Source: Tubiluchus corallicola (lineage: Eukaryota; Priapulida; Priapulimorpha; Priapulimorphida; Tubiluchidae). From it: a DNA stretch of 27,366 nt. Of this stretch, positions 21,821 to 27,366 are shown one piece after another (the stretch's first letter is position 1; the number at the start of each line of letters is the position of its first letter). The translations under genes were made by a program, and so were the position numbers. The stretch lies in contig JAQGDQ010001737.1 in assembly GCA_030141605.1 (NCBI GenBank), positions 1 through 27,366 on the forward strand. Reading direction: 5' to 3'. The notes under the pieces are model-generated. The model was given only the letters and a program-made list of their open reading frames with translations. It ran no database searches and had not been told where the DNA came from.

Positions 21821-22746
21821 CAATTTTTCTGTGTATCAAAGGAATCACATCACATTGACAATCAATATGTTGCTCCTTTGCTCATTATCAAGGTACAGTA
21901 TAACAGGTATGTCTAAAGTCTTTTCTTGTACTAGACTTAACGTCTCTTTTGCACTAGATTATATGTAACCATGTTTTAATTTAGTCATATTGTAATTTGT
22001 TTTCTCATTACTAAAACGTGGAACTAAAACGTAGTTCTCTTATGATAGACCAATAAACCTTTATTACTAAGGATGTACTAATTACTCTTGTTTCATTGTC
22101 ATTGTAAATATCATCATATCAAAAATGTAATACTGATCAATAATTATGCGCATATTTTAATTACCTGTTCATGTTTTTGTTAAAAAAGTAAAATTACATA
22201 CATTTAGAAAACTGCTACAAATTAAACTCAATTCAGTATTTGTTTGTATCGATGATGCGAAAGTAATTGAATTCAGGGCTCTCCGAAGCATTTTTTACAA
22301 AAATTCAAACTTTCTACATAAATTAAAATTTAAATTTAAATCGTTAAAATCAGACAAAATATTTTTTCGAAGAATAAAAATCAACCATTCGTCGTAATAG
22401 ACTTAAGCGTTTTCGATAGTCATCTATAACTTTTATTGGACAACGTGTATGTCCTTATGTGGCTTCAGATCCTAAAATTTCGATACTCTTTTACAATGTT
22501 GAGTATATTTGAGGAAGTTACCTGCGAGCAATGTTTAGTAGCTTTCATTGTCTGCTAGATTTCAATTGCCACCATGGCATTTGACACTTTTGGAATAAAA
22601 ATTGTGCTAAAACGCTGTAACTCTCACAAAAGTAAGAAAAACAATGTAGCAAACGAAAGTCATTGTGCAGATTTTTTCGTTTCTGACACAACGCCTTTTA
22701 TCTGCGTTTGATGGTGACTTACCAAAAACAGAATTGAGCTCCTCAT
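10359..22746 (-). CDS. Secreted pentraxin-domain protein (8 exons, 407 aa)
   Basis: Exons (minus): 22746-22723, 21192-21126, 19219-19040, 18955-18837, 17162-17011, 13873-13743, 13403-13218, 10723-10359. Every junction is AG|exon|GT, and the phases agree from ATG to TAG (1224 bases). Residues 1-22 are a signal peptide (MRSS, hydrophobic core, PRVLA). Residues 31-90 are acidic and probably helical. The pentraxin domain covers about 92-329: Cys129 in the TTCQW strand, WHHLCVSWRTGS (exact H-x-C-x-[ST]-W-x-[ST] signature, 198-205), YIDCEKV, GTLVFGQDQ, FVGDVTDLRVW, then CVTC, LLVAWGD and a closing STC. Cys129 and Cys200 occupy the positions of the pentraxin disulfide. By my alignment the GQDQ loop keeps only part of the calcium ligands. 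Oddities are a Pro5-LRRKR insertion at 228-237 and a 78-residue basic tail. Members of this family bind ligands outside the cell; the ligand here is unknown. Confidence 0.8.
10981..12169. repeat. 40-bp minisatellite, ~30 units
   Basis: The unit is ACACAACAGAAGCAGAAAGA followed by TTGCAAATGAACAACACAAG. Variants alternate (ACACCAGAAACAAAAAGA, CACTAG, TTGTAAGAGA). Longer blocks recur at 240 and 160 bp, showing higher-order structure of six and four units. One extra base occurs near 12042. The minus strand is nearly stop-free. The array lies in the last intron of the pentraxin gene, about 260 bp from the terminal exon. Confidence 0.97.
12211..12846. mobile_element. PIF/Harbinger-like MITE (636 bp)
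   Basis: The ends are GGCCAATTTCACAGTGAGGA and, inverted, GCCCATTTCACAGTGAGGA. They are flanked by TTA on both sides (12208-12210 and 12847-12849). A three-base TWA target duplication and G-rich termini are typical of PIF/Harbinger. No transposase frame is present. Located in the last intron of the pentraxin gene. Confidence 0.8.
13218..13403 (-). CDS. Pentraxin gene exon 7, Pro/Arg insertion
   Basis: 186 bp; acceptor AAATTTCAG, donor GTAAGT. It begins with five prolines and LRRKRSAPS, then GNGTLVFGQDQVAN, NSFVGDVTDLRVW and LLTDDQI. The end is in phase 1 and fits the last exon, giving DDQILDQCVTC across the junction. Confidence 0.88.
13455..13538. repeat. (AC)42 microsatellite
   Basis: Perfect AC run of about 84 bp in the intron between pentraxin exons 6 and 7, about 50 bp from the acceptor of exon 7. 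Confidence 0.98.
13743..13873 (-). CDS. Pentraxin gene exon 6, signature exon
   Basis: 131 bp; acceptor TTTCTTTCAG, donor GTAAGT. Contains DGEWHHLCVSWRTGSG with the exact pentraxin signature, then FNVYIDCEKVH. The glycine that usually follows Y-I-D is Cys220 here. Confidence 0.9.
14391..15560 (+). pseudogene. Decayed LINE ORF1 (coiled coil, RRM-like, PHD-like finger)
   Basis: The first frame (14391-14816, 141 codons) starts with an N/S/T/Q-rich part, then a coiled coil (LQEQVSALDGKFSEETEEI ... LQESVKDKDATIDRLEQ). It hits TAG, but the text continues as SRRECLEISGIPETKG and, after frameshifts, IANMMGVQIDDSDISV and IYINENLTQKRKQLFYDVK. This is the layout of LINE ORF1 proteins with a coiled coil and RRM/C-terminal domain. 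At 15250 C-N-K-C ... INCDNCHQWTHLRCTALT is a degraded PHD-like finger, as found in ORF1 of CR1-type and related elements. No RT follows within the intron. It lies antisense in the pentraxin gene, between exons 5 and 6. Confidence 0.78.
15791..16390. repeat. GT/GGT-rich satellite with ~264-bp higher-order repeat
   Basis: Built from GTGGT words, with recurring blocks such as TTCAC(T/G)GTGGAGTGGTGTG and ATAACATGGTGTGAG. GTGTTGTACCATGGTGCGAG recurs at 16027 and 16291. Frames in it are low-complexity (His/Thr-rich on the minus strand). Confidence 0.95.
16624..16936. mobile_element. Solo LTR, 313 bp, 4-bp target duplication
   Basis: It begins TGTTGCGGGGCACCC and ends GGGCTCCGTAACA, with inverted TGTT(G/A)CGG termini. 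ATAT flanks both sides (16620-16623 and 16937-16940). Size, TG..CA ends and target duplication fit an LTR left after recombination of a Ty3/gypsy-type element. Strand undecided. In the intron between pentraxin exons 5 and 6, less than 100 bp from exon 5's donor. Confidence 0.82.
17011..17162 (-). CDS. Pentraxin gene exon 5
   Basis: 152 bp; acceptor TTTTTCAG, donor GTAAGT. WIKADFSTD, then MTLISYDRND and ITLKIADGHIALEIN, the typical pentraxin/LamG strand pattern after the first Cys. Confidence 0.85.
17506..17735 (+). mobile_element. Probable tRNA-derived SINE, decayed
   Basis: GGTGGCCCAGTGGTCTAGA at 17512 contains a perfect box A (TGGCCCAGTGG, 17514-17524). Box B, expected near 17560-17575, is degraded (AGTAACATTAGTCC). 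An unrelated body follows (ACGCAGACCAGCACAATCC, CTGTGTACACAGACAAAGG). Layout fits a tRNA-type SINE; the end is uncertain. Confidence 0.5.
17761..18467. mobile_element. pogo/Tigger-like MITE (~707 bp)
   Basis: Left end AGTAAAACCTCGCTTAACAAC; the right end inverted reads ACTATAAGTACTCGCTTAACGAC. The shared core is CTCGCTTAAC(A/G)AC, and TA bases flank both ends. No transposase is encoded. Lies between pentraxin exons 4 and 5. Includes a (TA)n run at about 17984-18004. Confidence 0.65.
18594..18607. repeat. G14 homopolymer
   Basis: Uninterrupted run of 14 G in the intron between exons 4 and 5 of the pentraxin gene; likely length-variable. Confidence 0.9.
18837..18955 (-). CDS. Pentraxin gene exon 4, domain start
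   Basis: 119 bp; acceptor TTTATTTTTAG, donor GTACAA. Encodes the first strands, including AIQFDSPPDTIEALTTCQ, which align with the region before the first conserved Cys of pentraxins. Confidence 0.82.
19040..19219 (-). CDS. Pentraxin gene exon 3, acidic helical segment
   Basis: 180 bp; acceptor TTAACAG, donor GTAAGT. Rich in E, D, K and L (LTEEELDKLHEDAAKREELL). Probably helical and perhaps an oligomerisation stalk, as long pentraxins also carry helical N-terminal regions. No named domain recognised. Confidence 0.8.
19267..19818. mobile_element. TTAA-flanked MITE, copy 1 (552 bp)
   Basis: Flanked by TTAA on both sides. Ends AGGAAGACAGGATGA and, inverted, AGCAAAACAGGACCA match at about 11 of 15 positions. 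A homologous copy lies at 25352. TTAA targets are the mark of piggyBac, but the ends lack the usual CCY, so the family is tentative. Lies 48 bp upstream of pentraxin exon 3. Confidence 0.65.
19948..20194. mobile_element. Inverted-repeat element (~247 bp)
   Basis: GTCAAAGGTTAAA at the left and its exact inverse at the right, with AACGCG again inverted about 27 bases inside each arm. The middle holds a perfect hairpin, AACTAGGTA / TACCTAGTT, around 20083-20106. Probably a small MITE; no clear target duplication. Confidence 0.55.
20391..20620. repeat. (TTA)n microsatellite, ~230 bp
   Basis: Nearly pure TTA triplets with a short ACT block near 20560-20575, in the intron between pentraxin exons 2 and 3. 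Long isoleucine or tyrosine runs in its frames are artefacts. Confidence 0.97.
20700..21120. other. Intronic sequence, nothing recognised
   Basis: Unique-looking intron sequence between the (TTA)n tract and exon 2; no repeat or exon evident. Confidence 0.4.
21126..21192 (-). CDS. Pentraxin gene exon 2
   Basis: 67 bp; acceptor TTTTATAG, donor GTAAAT. Completes the signal peptide (IWSCNLIAAPRVLA) and continues IGDGSSAR. Ends in phase 1. Confidence 0.75.
21590..21735. repeat. Degenerate ~33-bp repeats
   Basis: About four imperfect units of the type TTTAAGGCC-TTTATTTGAGA-(C/T)AA-GGANTCC, in the first intron of the pentraxin gene. Confidence 0.6.
21781..21819. repeat. (AT)n microsatellite
   Basis: About 39 bp of pure AT in the first intron of the pentraxin gene. 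Confidence 0.97.
21820..22700. other. First intron of pentraxin gene, no clear element
   Basis: AT-rich. AATAAACCTTTATTACT near 22050 looks like a retroelement or gene 3' tail on the plus strand, but no matching reading frame precedes it. Confidence 0.35.
22723..22746 (-). CDS. Pentraxin gene exon 1 (start codon)
   Basis: Encodes MRSSILFL, the first part of the signal peptide; donor GTAAGT. Upstream in frame is TAA (22 codons before), and no other ATG lies between the TATA box and this one, which fixes the start. Another frame of this region (VDIPEKAVQYEEL) is also open but gives no start codon and no signal peptide. Confidence 0.75.
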
Positions 22747-22859
22747 ATTGGACTGCTTTCTCTGGAATATCCACGCTGTACTGTACTTTCTTTTGCGTGT
22801 AATTCCTACAACTGTTTAGAGTGAATGAACCGCGTATAAGTCGTCGGTAGGCGGTTTGA

Positions 22860-22917
22860 CAAAGTAAAATTAAACTGTCTGACCGAATCAAAGTAAAATT
22901 AAACTGTCTGACCGAAA
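22860..22917. repeat. 29-bp perfect tandem duplication in 5' leader region
   Basis: Two identical 29-bp units (22860-22888, 22889-22917), each with AAACTGTCTGACCGAA, directly downstream of the TATA box of the pentraxin gene. The transcription start probably falls in or next to them. Confidence 0.95.
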
Positions 22918-22921
22918 TGGT

Positions 22922-22929
22922 CTTTTATA
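22922..22929 (-). promoter_or_regulatory. TATA box of pentraxin gene
   Basis: TATAAAAG on the minus strand, about 180 nt upstream of the chosen ATG, with no ATG between. Predicted start of transcription is about 25-32 nt downstream, near 22900. Confidence 0.55.
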
Positions 22930-23319
22930 AAGTCATCTGTCGTCATGCTTATTATCACAGCACGAGTGAATTTATAAAATAGCGGTCATAAACACGCTTT
23001 TAGTTGAACTGAGACGCATGTAATTCAGGTTTAATACGCGTGATTAAATTTACGTGTATACATGTCATTATAAGTTTCCTGGAGTCGTGCACAGCATATA
23101 AATAACACGTACAAACATACTTTTACTAGGCGCTCTATATAAAATGCAACGAAAACTACAGAAGTCATGCATCATAATTGAATAATTATATTAGCAATGA
23201 AGTCGACGGTGCCGAAAGAGAAGATTAAAGTTCTGCTTTAGCCACCCCAGTTATTCCTAAACGGGTAAAGTTTACATTTGCTCCCCCCCCACATACAAGA
23301 AATTAGTTCGTGAAGCGGA

Positions 23320-23400
23320 TTAGGGTTAAGTTTAAGGTCAGGTTTGGGTAAAGTCCAGGGTTAAGGTTACAGTTAGGACAGTAAGGTTACATTTAAATTG
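23320..23400. repeat. Degenerate telomere-like repeat
   Basis: Words GGATTAGGGTTAAG, AGGTTTGGGTAAAG, AGGGTTAAGGTTACAGTTAGG in a row, resembling decayed TTAGGG arrays. About 110 bp from the 46-bp minisatellite. Confidence 0.5.
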
Positions 23401-23511
23401 TGTGGGAAATTGTGAAGTCCTTCCAAATTTATACAGCCAGTCGACACCCCTCCATTTCTCCCTCAGAGTTTCGTCTACTGACCGCCCAGACTTTTCTTCA
23501 GGCAATAATCC

Positions 23512-24665
23512 AGTCGCCAGTAGGTGGAGTTGGAATCAATGACACTTAAAGCGCTTCCGTCGCCAGTAGCTGGAGTTGGAATCAATGACACTTAAAGCGC
23601 TTCCGTCGCCAGTAGCTGGAGTTGGAATCAATGACACTTAAAGCGCTTCCGTCGCCAGTAGCTGGAGTTGGAATCAATGACACTTAAAGCGCTTCCGCCG
23701 CCAGTAGTTGGAGTTGAAATCAATGACACTTAGAGCGCTTCCGTCGCCAGTAGCTGGAGTTGGAATCAATGACACTTAGAGCGCTTCCGCCGCCAGTAGC
23801 TGGAGTTGGAATCAATGACACTTAAAGCGCTTCCGTCGCCAGTAGCTGGAGTTGGAATCAATGACACTTAAAGCGCTTCCGTCGCCAGTAGCTGGAGTTG
23901 GAATCAATGACACTTAAAGCGCTTCCGTCGCCAGTAGCTGGAGTTGGAATCAATGACACTTAAAGCGCCTCCGTCGCCAGTAGTTGGAGCTGGAATCAAT
24001 GACACTTAAAGTGCTTCCGTCGCCAGTAGTTGGAGCTGGAATCAATGACACTTAAAGCGCTTCCGTCGCCAGTAGCTGGAGTTGAAATCAATGACACTTA
24101 AAGCGCTTCCGTCGCCAGTAGTTGGAGTTGAAATCAATGACACTTAAAGCGCTTCCGTCACCAGTAGCTGGAGTTGGAATCAATGACACTTAAAGCGCTT
24201 CCGTCGCTAGTAGTTGGAGTTGGAATCAATGACACTTAAAGCGCTTCCGTCGCCAGTAGCTGGAGTTGGAATCAATGACACTTAAAGCGCTTCCGTCGCC
24301 AGTAGCTGGAGTTGGAATCAATGACACTTAAAGCGCCTCCGTCGCCAGTAGTTGGAGTTGGAATCAATGACACTTAAAGCGCTTCCGTCGCCAGTAGCTG
24401 GAGTTGAAATCAATGACACTTAAAGCGCTTCCGTCGCCAGTAGTTGGAGTTGGAATCAATGACACTTAAAGTGCTTCCGTCGCCAGTAGGTGGAGTTGGA
24501 ATCAATGACACTTAAAGCGCTTCCGTCGCCAGTAGCTGGAGTTGGAATCAATGACACTTAAAGCGCTTCCGTCGCCAGTAGTTGGAGTTGGAATCAATGA
24601 CACTTAAAGCGCTTCCGTCGCCAGTAGCTGGAGTTGAAATCAATGACACTTAAAGCACTTTCGTC
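23512..24665. repeat. 46-bp minisatellite, ~25 units
   Basis: The unit is CGTCGCCAGTAGCTGGAGTT followed by GGAATCAATGACACTTAAAG and CGCTTC. Units differ at a few fixed positions (AGCTGG/AGTTGG/AGGTGG, GTTGGAAT/GTTGAAAT/GCTGGAAT, AAAGCG/AGAGCG). Every unit carries AATCAATGACAC, and most carry the palindrome AAGCGCTT. No unique spacers. The array begins about 580 bp upstream of the pentraxin TATA box. Confidence 0.98.
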
Positions 24666-24904
24666 ACACTTAAGTGGCTGACAGGGGCGTGTTAACCAAC
24701 AGGCTTTGAGGAGTTTGAGGAGCCAAAGTTTGAGGAGCGCCACATTTTGGAAAAAATTCTTATTCTCCTCAGAAGGGCTAAGTCATCAGTGAGGTTAGGC
24801 TTGTGTCAATCTTTGCAAAAATTGTCATAATTTTCAAGTGAATGACAGTTATCACCGAGCCTGAAAATTATATATTTCTGTTTAGGTTATAACTGCGCCC
24901 TGCA

Positions 24905-25038
24905 GAGGCCACTCCAGTGGTTCAAGGATCGGATTGCTCAACCACAGTCGACGCTGCAGCTCCATCAATGTGATCAATAACTGACTCTCTTGGCGCACAT
25001 TCCATTGTCTTCCGAGACAGAAGGGTGCCAACAACAAT
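24905..25038 (+). mobile_element. SINE 3' part, shared tail with the 5S SINE
   Basis: 24989-25038 matches 4145-4195 closely: CTTGGC(A/G)CACA, TCCATTGTCTTC(T/C)GAGACAG, AAGG(A/G)TGCCAACAACAA. The sequence before it (CCACTCCAGTGGTTCAAGGA) is unlike the body at 4.0-4.1 kb, and no 5S head was seen. Confidence 0.7.
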
Positions 25039-25351
25039 TGACTTTTTAAGAAGATTTTTGGAGCTTTGTTTATGAACTAGTGTGTTTTCTGCTACTTTAA
25101 GTGCAAATATTTCGCTAGGGAGAGAGAGGTACTGATGCTGTAATATAATCGCAGCTATAATCATTCAGTTCTGTAATCGTTAAATTAGTTATGTAGAAAT
25201 TTGTCAAGTTTGTCCTGTTGTCTTTTATTTTTTCAGCGATTTTGCTTTAAATTTCCCTCCAACAGCATTCTGATAGCCTATTCTGAAGACGATAATGGTG
25301 GTGATGATATCGACGATGGTGCATTTGGAAGCAGAAAGATATTGATTTTAA

Positions 25352-25929
25352 AGGAAGACAGGATGATTTTTCGTATACCAACCCAAGTCATATAAAGAGT
25401 ATACATTTTAACACAGTTAATACTGCAAAAGTATTTCTGATAATTAAATAATAAATTAAAAATTTAATTAACGCCGCGCGATCCCAACTATTGATGACAT
25501 CACAAACTAACATAATTTTCAACAGCAAAACTATTCCATGAGCGTGTTGTCCGTGTTTGCGAAAGCGCTACTGTAAGGTATTCAGTGTATTGTACTAAGT
25601 TTTAAGATAAAAATTTAAATTTCAAATTTACCGCTTTGATCACGCATGCGCATAAATGTGTACAGTTCGTCAGAGACATCTGAATTGAGAGGTGCAGCAC
25701 CTGTTTTTTTGTTCAACGCGTTTCTGAAATGCAGGCGCTAGTGCCCGTCTAACTAACGAATGGCGAAATGCATGTAACGGCGTAGAACTAGTGACGCGAA
25801 CGCGAATTGTGTTTGTGTTATAATAATTCTTTCACGTGAGTCATTTTTGAAAAAATAGTTTGTTTTCTTTAATTATTTTAAAGTGTAGATTGTTTTGACC
25901 TGCAGTTTAAGATTGGCTCCGGTTTTGCT
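25352..25929. mobile_element. TTAA-flanked MITE, copy 2 (578 bp)
   Basis: Same orientation and similar along its length to copy 1 at 19267, with an extra ~60 bp inside. Left TTAA intact (25348-25351); right flank is CTAA, probably a mutated TTAA. Confidence 0.65.
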
Positions 25930-27366
25930 CTAATAATTTTTGCAATGAGAAACAGTAGAAAAACAAACCATTTGTAACTTAAACATTAGTGAAACTTTTT
26001 GAAAGTCTAGTTTAATCTACTAAGTATTTTTGCTTTCATTGCATTGTGATTAGACATGTACGTTTGTGATATTAAATTCTAAAAATATAATATAATGATA
26101 ATATAATATTATACAGCTTGTGTGACTTTCTCACATTTAGGCTGTAATCATAAACTAGGACTGGAATAAAATAGATTATTTTAGCATGATTATTGAGCAA
26201 AAACATAGGAGAATTCCAACAATCAGCGGCAAAAAAGGATGACCAACTTTTAGTAAAACTCAGATCATGACACTTCACTCAAAATCTCAATCTGGGAAAT
26301 CATCGTAAATTCCATAATCAGGTGCAGCAATTCACGACCAACTTTCACAGGGTGTCTCAAAAGTCACTCTACACTTTGATGTCTGATTTTCTTTTTAAAT
26401 ATTCAGGCAAAATCAGCCTGGCATGACTCCATCAATTACCAATTGAATTCAGTAAAAATTCAGAGTATCATATGGACTTCACTATTTTGTTACATTTAAC
26501 AGTGTAGGTTTTCGACAAGGTGCACCCCTTCCTCACAACTCCTGTCCTGTAAGAGACTTTCTCGATACAAGGTGCCCGACTTGCCCAACTAAGACGCCCG
26601 ACTTGCCACTGGATTTGTCTCTAATACTCTTGAGGTGCCAAAAATGGTAGTAAAAACTGCAAATCCTGTTAGTCCAGTAGGGTTTCCCAGATTTTTGTCT
26701 AATTCGACTAAAAGAATTGACCAAGGTTTCAGTTCATCTATCCCAGTTTTTCAACATTTTGCTTTGATTGTTAAAAATATAGAAAATGTAAAATTCATTT
26801 ATATGTTGAAATTTTTGTGTTTTTCGAAGCTGATGCTGATTAATCTTTGCTGTACAGCATGTTTTTACTGTTTAACACTGACTTTACTGGAAGTACCAAT
26901 ACCATAATAATATGTTTCATATTTTAGACCGTTTACATTTTTATTCCTGTAAATGGTTGTATTGGTAGGAGCCCCAGTCACGGCTTTACCCGGGGCTTAC
27001 ATTGCTGTAAGGGGTCTTACCCACAACTAACGTCAGAACTTTATTCAGTTTGTCTGTACACACTAGATAATAGCCAAAAAAACTCAACGTTATGACAAAA
27101 ATTATGTGTCTGGTAAAGGACTGTTATTAGCATAACAAGTTCTGGATTGAATTTTATCTATTAGTGTGAATAGCGCATAATTAAATTCGATATAGCAAAG
27201 GTACTTAATTGAATTCTGTAAAAGTGAATTGATGGATATTTAATACTCACAATGTCTGCTAACCTATTTCCTGTAATCGAGGACAGCATATAAATAACAA
27301 GTCAAAGCAGTAAATTTAACTTGCAGCATATATTACTTTGTTCCATACAAGATTTTTCTAGGGAAA
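25930..27366. other. AT-rich, no gene assigned
   Basis: No convincing exon. The word ACAGCATATAAATAACA near 27283 repeats one near 23090, with a similar upstream TTTCCTG, suggesting another dispersed repeat. A minus-strand GTGAGT donor-like site near 27250 follows a TTACAG acceptor only about 20 bp before it, too little to call. Confidence 0.35.

Noticed and set aside
22723-22815. Other frame of the exon 1 region (KVQYSVDIPEKAVQYEELNS)
   Set aside because: It looks protein-like and ends in phase 1, but needs an unknown upstream exon and a weaker acceptor in exon 2. The ATG frame gives a full signal peptide and joins exon 2 in phase.
23512-24665. CRISPR-like regular repeats
   Set aside because: Units are contiguous, with no unique spacers, in a eukaryotic context: a minisatellite.
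25560-25740. Exon-like minus-strand stretch (NALNKKTGAAPLNSDVSDEL) with splice-like ends
   Set aside because: It lies inside the TTAA-flanked MITE; copy 1 has lost the acceptor and the frame. Similarity between copies is explained by the element itself.

Overview
This window is metazoan nuclear DNA. It has spliced genes with GT-AG introns, 5S-derived and tRNA-like SINEs, LINE and Ty3/gypsy remnants, several MITEs and many micro- and minisatellites. The AT-rich introns and repeat families suggest a marine invertebrate such as a sponge or cnidarian; nothing seen fixes the species. All recognisable host genes read on the minus strand.

Region 1, about 2.5-5 kb (minus): the last three coding exons of the proteasome assembly chaperone PSMD9 (p27/Nas2). 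They run from the PDZ domain to the stop codon, with matching splice phases and an AATAAA. I could not find its N-terminal exons. Its introns hold a triplet repeat and a 5S-headed SINE, and a LINE RT fragment lies next to the PDZ exon. Left of it (0.8-2.4 kb) is a tandem pair of about 0.8-kb repeats, apparently inside the ends of a pogo-like MITE.

Region 2, 5-10.3 kb: no host gene that I can name. It contains a diverged two-copy repeat, a broken gypsy element with its domains out of order, one possible unidentified exon and AT-rich DNA.

Region 3, 10.3-22.9 kb (minus): a gene I assembled from eight exons in consistent phase. It encodes a 407-residue secreted pentraxin-domain protein with a signal peptide, an acidic helical N-terminal part, an exact pentraxin signature and the family's Cys pair. 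It also has a proline-rich insertion with an RRKR furin-type motif and a basic C-terminal tail. A TATA box lies upstream and an AATAAA downstream. Its introns contain a 40-bp minisatellite, a Harbinger-like MITE, an (AC)n run, a decayed LINE ORF1 with a PHD-like finger, a GT-rich satellite, a solo LTR, a tRNA-like SINE, a pogo-like MITE, a TTAA-flanked MITE and a long (TTA)n tract.

Region 4, 23-27.4 kb: upstream of the pentraxin gene. It has telomere-like degenerate repeats, a 46-bp minisatellite of about 25 units, a SINE tail matching the one at 4.2 kb, a second TTAA-flanked MITE copy and otherwise unassigned AT-rich sequence.

The two genes have no evident functional link: one acts in proteasome assembly in the cell, the other is probably a secreted recognition or adhesion protein. 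Gene models were made by eye from splice signals, phase and family motifs; no database was searched.
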